Shown in pieces: positions 5,401 to 8,281 of a DNA stretch of 8,281 bases (positions are counted from its first letter, which is position 1; every line of letters begins with the position of its first letter). The notes beneath the pieces are model-generated. The model worked only from the letters and a program-made list of their open reading frames with translations. It did not search any database and had not been told where the DNA came from. The translations under genes were made by a program, and so were the position numbers. The DNA is from Leptospiraceae bacterium (GTDB lineage: Bacteria > Spirochaetota > Leptospiria > Turneriellales > Turneriellaceae): assembly GCA_016788945.1 (NCBI GenBank), contig JAEUSA010000330.1, positions 1-8,281 on the forward strand, given 5' to 3'.

Positions 5401-6180
5401 CCGTTAATTGATTCGCATTGCCATTTAGATATGGTGATCGAGCGGGGTCTGGGAGTTGAAGAGATCACGCGTTGTCTTGAAGAGAACAACGTCGGTACGA
5501 TAGTCGAAATCGGTGCCGATAAACAGGCAATGTTATGGGCGAGGACTCTCGCGCACACGGCAAAAAGATTCGATGTTTATTATACAATCGGCCATCATCC
5601 GGGTGAGGCAGCAACAGAAGATTCTGAGTTTGGTCTGAACTTTATAGAGGAAAACTCGTCGGATAGCCGGTTTGTCGCCGTTGGAGAGATCGGCCTCGAC
5701 TATTATTACCATGCCGAACAAGCCGAGGCGCAGAAAAAAGTGTTTATCGAATTTGTGCGAGCTGCGCGTCGATCAGGCCGTGGCATAGCTATTCATACAC
5801 GTGATGCCCATGCAGATACATTCGCGATTTTGCGCGAAGAAGCCAAAGACATTCCGATTCTGATCCACTGTTTTACGGGTACTAAGACTGAAATGGAGGA
5901 CTTTCTTTCGTTGGGGGCCTACATTTCTTTTTCAGGCATTGTCACATTTAAGAATGCCACCTCGTTGCAAGAGGCTGCCATAGCATGCCCGCTGGAAAGA
6001 ATAATGGTCGAGACCGACGCGCCTTTTCTCGCGCCCGTACCACAGCGAGGTAAAATTAACCAACCCGGATATGTGAAACACACCTTGGATTTTCTGGCGA
6101 CTCTGCGGTCTGAGAATGTCGCGACGCTGGCTTTCGCGGCTTTCGGCAATACCAAGGCATTCTATCGCATCAATAACTGA
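5398..6180 (+). CDS. tatD: TatD-family metal-dependent DNase
   Basis: All metal-site residues of the TatD hydrolase TIM barrel are present, counting the ATC at 5398 as residue 1: HxH in DSHCHLD (His7, His9), Glu97 in GEIGLD, His133 in IHTRD, His157 in IHCFTG and Asp207 in ETDAPFL. The family cuts DNA, often as a 3'-5' exonuclease, using two divalent metals in the cytoplasm, and is linked to repair and nucleic acid turnover. From ATC 5398 the protein has 260 residues, the usual family length, and reads I/M-PLIDSHCHLD like typical family N-termini. The start is unresolved. No standard start codon lies in frame after tRNA-Leu, and the next ATG (5431) would remove the HxH motif. A single missing base near 5390 would join it to the well-spaced ATG at 5387. 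It lies 30 nt after tRNA-Leu and 39 nt before glmS, probably in one transcript. Family certain, 5' end uncertain. Confidence 0.9.
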   Translation: MPLIDSHCHLDMVIERGLGVEEITRCLEENNVGTIVEIGADKQAMLWARTLAHTAKRFDVYYTIGHHPGEAATEDSEFGLNFIEENSSDSRFVAVGEIGLDYYYHAEQAEAQKKVFIEFVRAARRSGRGIAIHTRDAHADTFAILREEAKDIPILIHCFTGTKTEMEDFLSLGAYISFSGIVTFKNATSLQEAAIACPLERIMVETDAPFLAPVPQRGKINQPGYVKHTLDFLATLRSENVATLAFAAFGNTKAFYRINN

Positions 6181-6219
6181 TTCTTCTGTTCGCGCGGGCT
6201 CGGCGTCTGAAACTGCCGC

Positions 6220-8049
6220 ATGTGTGGCATCGTCGGCTATATCGGCCCCAAGTCGGTAGAGTCAGTACTCATCAATGGCCTGAAAAAGCTCGAATACCGC
6301 GGGTATGATTCAGCTGGTATGGCGGTTCTCGACGGCGCCGAGCTGAGCACGCGAAAGGCCCTCGGTAAAATTGCCGAACTCGAAAAGCAGCTGAAGGGCC
6401 AACCGGTCGACGGCACCACCGGGATAGCACATACGCGCTGGGCAACCCACGGCGAACCCTCGACGATAAACGCCCACCCGCACCTGAATAACGAACGCAA
6501 TATTGCCGTTGTGCATAATGGAATTTTTGAAAACTATGCAAAGCTCAAGGCAGAGCTCATGGACGATGGTTATGTGTTTGTCAGCGAAACAGATACCGAA
6601 GTTGCTCCGCATTTGCTGGAGAAATATATCGATGAAGGATTCTCCTTGGATGAAGCGTTCGTTCGCATGTTGAAGCGGCTTGAGGGGCAATACGCAATTG
6701 CCTGTATCAGCGAAAAGATGGAGAAAAAGATTTATTTTGCGCGCAAAGGTTCGCCGCTGATTCTTGCCCGTGGCAATAATGAATACTTGCTTGCCTCAGA
6801 TATTCCTGCTGTAATACCGATTGCTCACGAAGCCATTTATCTTGAAGATGAACAATGGGGATATATCACGGAACAGGGCGTCTCCATATTTAATCTCGCG
6901 GGCGCCGTGGTTGAACCACAGTGGCAGAGTGTGTCACTTAAAGAAGAAGACGTAGACAAAGGCGATTTTGAGTACTTGATGCTCAAGGAAATCTACGAGC
7001 AACCGGATGTCTTCGAGCGCATTTTCAAAGAACGTATCGATGATTCATTCATACACTTTCCCGAGTTGAAATTCGGGAAGGAGTACCTCGCGCGCGTTGG
7101 GCGTATGCTCATTCAAGCCTGTGGCACCTCGTTGAATGCCGGCATGATTGGTCGCATGTACCTTGAACAGTATGCGCACATCAGCGCAGAGACCGACTAT
7201 TCTTCTGAATGGCGTTACCGCAATCCGTTGGCCAGCGGAGATTCGCTCGTCGTCGGCATCAGCCAGTCAGGTGAGACGGCCGACACGCTCGCCGGCGTGC
7301 GTGAAGCAAAGGCAAAATTCATGCGCGTGCTGTCATTTCTTAATAACATCAATTCAACTATGGCACGTGAGTCAGATGCCATGATTCATCTGATGGCGGG
7401 TCCGGAGATCGGTGTGGCTTCGACGAAAGCTTTTACCGCGCAGGTGCTCAACCTGCTGTTCTTCTCTTTGTATGTCGGCTCAATTAAGTGGTTGTTGCCG
7501 GCCGAAGAACGCCGTGAGGTGCTGAAAGAAATTCTTGCCTTGCCGGAAAAAATGCGCAAGATACTCAAAAGCCATGAACAAATTAAGCAAATCGCTGAAT
7601 ATCTCAAAGACAAGAATGACACAATTTTCCTTGGACGCACATACAATTATCCATCAGCTCTCGAAGGGGCGTTGAAGCTCAAGGAGATATCCTATATCCA
7701 TGCTTCTGGTTATGCCGGCGGTGAGTTCAAGCACGGGCCTTTGGCTCTGGTGAGTGATAATGTTCCCGTTGTGATCATCGCGCCACAGGGGGAAATCCGC
7801 ACCAAAATGATATCTAACCTGAAAGAGGCGCAGTCGCGTAAGGGAACGATTATCTCCATTATTACCGAAGGTGATGAGGAAATTAAGAAAGAATCCGATT
7901 ATTTTGTCGAAATCCCGCCCTGCCTCGAGAGTATCTCGCCGCTTTTGGTGGCGATACCCCTACAGTTACTGGCCTATTATACGGCCATCGCGCGCGGTTG
8001 TGATGTTGACAGGCCGCGTAACCTTGCCAAATCTGTTACCGTAGAGTAA
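6220..8049 (+). CDS. glmS: Glutamine--fructose-6-phosphate aminotransferase (isomerizing)
   Basis: This enzyme makes glucosamine-6-phosphate from fructose-6-phosphate and glutamine, the first committed step to UDP-GlcNAc for peptidoglycan and lipid A. The product has 609 residues, the common length. The glutaminase domain starts MCGIVGYIG with the nucleophile Cys2 and carries HTRWATHG (71-78), HNG (99-101) and SETD (122-125). Two SIS sugar-isomerase domains follow: ACGTS (300-304), SQSGET (348-353) and STKAF (401-405) in the first; LEGALKLKE with Glu489, and KHGPLAL with His505 in the second. The C-terminal tail DRPRNLAKSVTVE has Lys604, which forms the Schiff base with the sugar. The start is fixed by Cys2, although no clear Shine-Dalgarno is present. 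The 39-nt gap to tatD is too short for a glmS ribozyme. The next gene begins 1 nt after the stop. Confidence 0.98.
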   Translation: MCGIVGYIGPKSVESVLINGLKKLEYRGYDSAGMAVLDGAELSTRKALGKIAELEKQLKGQPVDGTTGIAHTRWATHGEPSTINAHPHLNNERNIAVVHNGIFENYAKLKAELMDDGYVFVSETDTEVAPHLLEKYIDEGFSLDEAFVRMLKRLEGQYAIACISEKMEKKIYFARKGSPLILARGNNEYLLASDIPAVIPIAHEAIYLEDEQWGYITEQGVSIFNLAGAVVEPQWQSVSLKEEDVDKGDFEYLMLKEIYEQPDVFERIFKERIDDSFIHFPELKFGKEYLARVGRMLIQACGTSLNAGMIGRMYLEQYAHISAETDYSSEWRYRNPLASGDSLVVGISQSGETADTLAGVREAKAKFMRVLSFLNNINSTMARESDAMIHLMAGPEIGVASTKAFTAQVLNLLFFSLYVGSIKWLLPAEERREVLKEILALPEKMRKILKSHEQIKQIAEYLKDKNDTIFLGRTYNYPSALEGALKLKEISYIHASGYAGGEFKHGPLALVSDNVPVVIIAPQGEIRTKMISNLKEAQSRKGTIISIITEGDEEIKKESDYFVEIPPCLESISPLLVAIPLQLLAYYTAIARGCDVDRPRNLAKSVTVE

Positions 8050-8050
8050 C

Positions 8051-8281
8051 ATGGCAGCTAAAGCAGCGAAGAAACCGGCGAAAAAAAATCCTAAACCGGC
8101 CAAAAAACCGGGTAAGACGGCAAAGACCCTGGTCAAAGTCGAGGCTGCAACGGTGCCTCCGTCTGCTGCTTTGGCTGAAGAACCGCGCCGACAGGAAATC
8201 GTCGGCCAGTTAAGCGAGCGGGATGAAAAAATACATGCGTTGCTTCCGGCGATTCAGAAACAGAAGCCCGAAGCGCTGGCT
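8051..8281 (+). CDS. Lys/Ala/Pro-rich N-terminus of an unidentified protein, cut by window edge
   Basis: An ATG one base after the glmS stop opens a frame that stays open for 77 codons to the window's right edge. The first ~30 residues are a histone H1-like basic tail with repeated KKPAKK and KPAKKP units, with no hydrophobic signal. An Ala/Pro linker follows, then from about residue 45 a charged, helix-like stretch (EEPRRQEIVGQL, SERDEKIHALLP) that looks like the start of a folded domain. Basic tails of this kind usually bind nucleic acid, and that is the only hint available. The 1-nt spacing suggests co-transcription and translational coupling with glmS. The family cannot be named from this fragment. 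Confidence 0.7.
   Translation, partial: MAAKAAKKPAKKNPKPAKKPGKTAKTLVKVEAATVPPSAALAEEPRRQEIVGQLSERDEKIHALLPAIQKQKPEALA

Noticed and set aside
6181..6219. glmS ribozyme or riboswitch leader
   Set aside because: Only 39 bases separate tatD and glmS, far too few for the ribozyme, and no matching core is seen.
1..8281. CRISPR array, insertion sequence, toxin-antitoxin or phage defence module
   Set aside because: No regularly spaced repeats, transposase motifs or terminal inverted repeats were found, and all larger frames have other explanations.

Overview
The window reads as ordinary chromosomal DNA of a Gram-negative-type bacterium of moderate GC. It carries two tRNA genes, the housekeeping genes tatD and glmS, a membrane glycosyltransferase, a probable lipoprotein, a periplasmic-type c-type cytochrome and a UbiA-superfamily membrane enzyme. 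No transposase, integrase, CRISPR array or phage gene is visible. I cannot name the taxon from sequence alone. The two tRNA genes lack an encoded CCA, the one probable lipobox is loose, and several genes have weak Shine-Dalgarno sequences.

Layout, left to right. (1) A GT-C/PMT-type glycosyltransferase on the minus strand (start 1061) runs off the left edge. (2) A ~260-bp divergent intergenic region with short repeats follows. (3) A two-gene plus-strand operon follows: a 202-aa probable lipoprotein of unknown function, then 3 nt later a 497-aa protein with one CxxCH haem site and a VCBS/FG-GAP-like beta-propeller. (4) A convergent minus-strand gene (4923 to 3424) encodes a 499-aa membrane protein. 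Its C-terminal half carries both Asp-rich motifs of UbiA prenyltransferases, behind an extra ~230-residue multi-pass N-terminal domain. The two convergent genes overlap by 4 bp at their stop codons. (5) A 240-bp non-coding stretch contains a compact predicted multibranch fold and a hairpin that almost touches tRNA-Cys(GCA). (6) A perfect 14-bp intrinsic terminator sits between tRNA-Cys and tRNA-Leu(UAA). (7) tatD begins 30 nt after tRNA-Leu, then glmS, then 1 nt later the start of a Lys/Ala/Pro-rich protein that runs off the right edge.

The right half looks like one transcription unit, tRNA-Leu-tatD-glmS-orf. The most striking detail is the tatD start. No ATG, GTG or TTG lies in frame between the tRNA end and the essential HxH motif. 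The best ribosome-binding site (GGTGA, 5-nt spacing) points at an ATG followed at once by TAA, in another frame. This is a base missing from the sequence, a -1 frameshift, or a non-canonical AUC start after a start-stop element. The left half may serve envelope chemistry (glycan transfer, haem-linked redox, prenyl-type lipid modification), but nothing visible ties those genes into one pathway.
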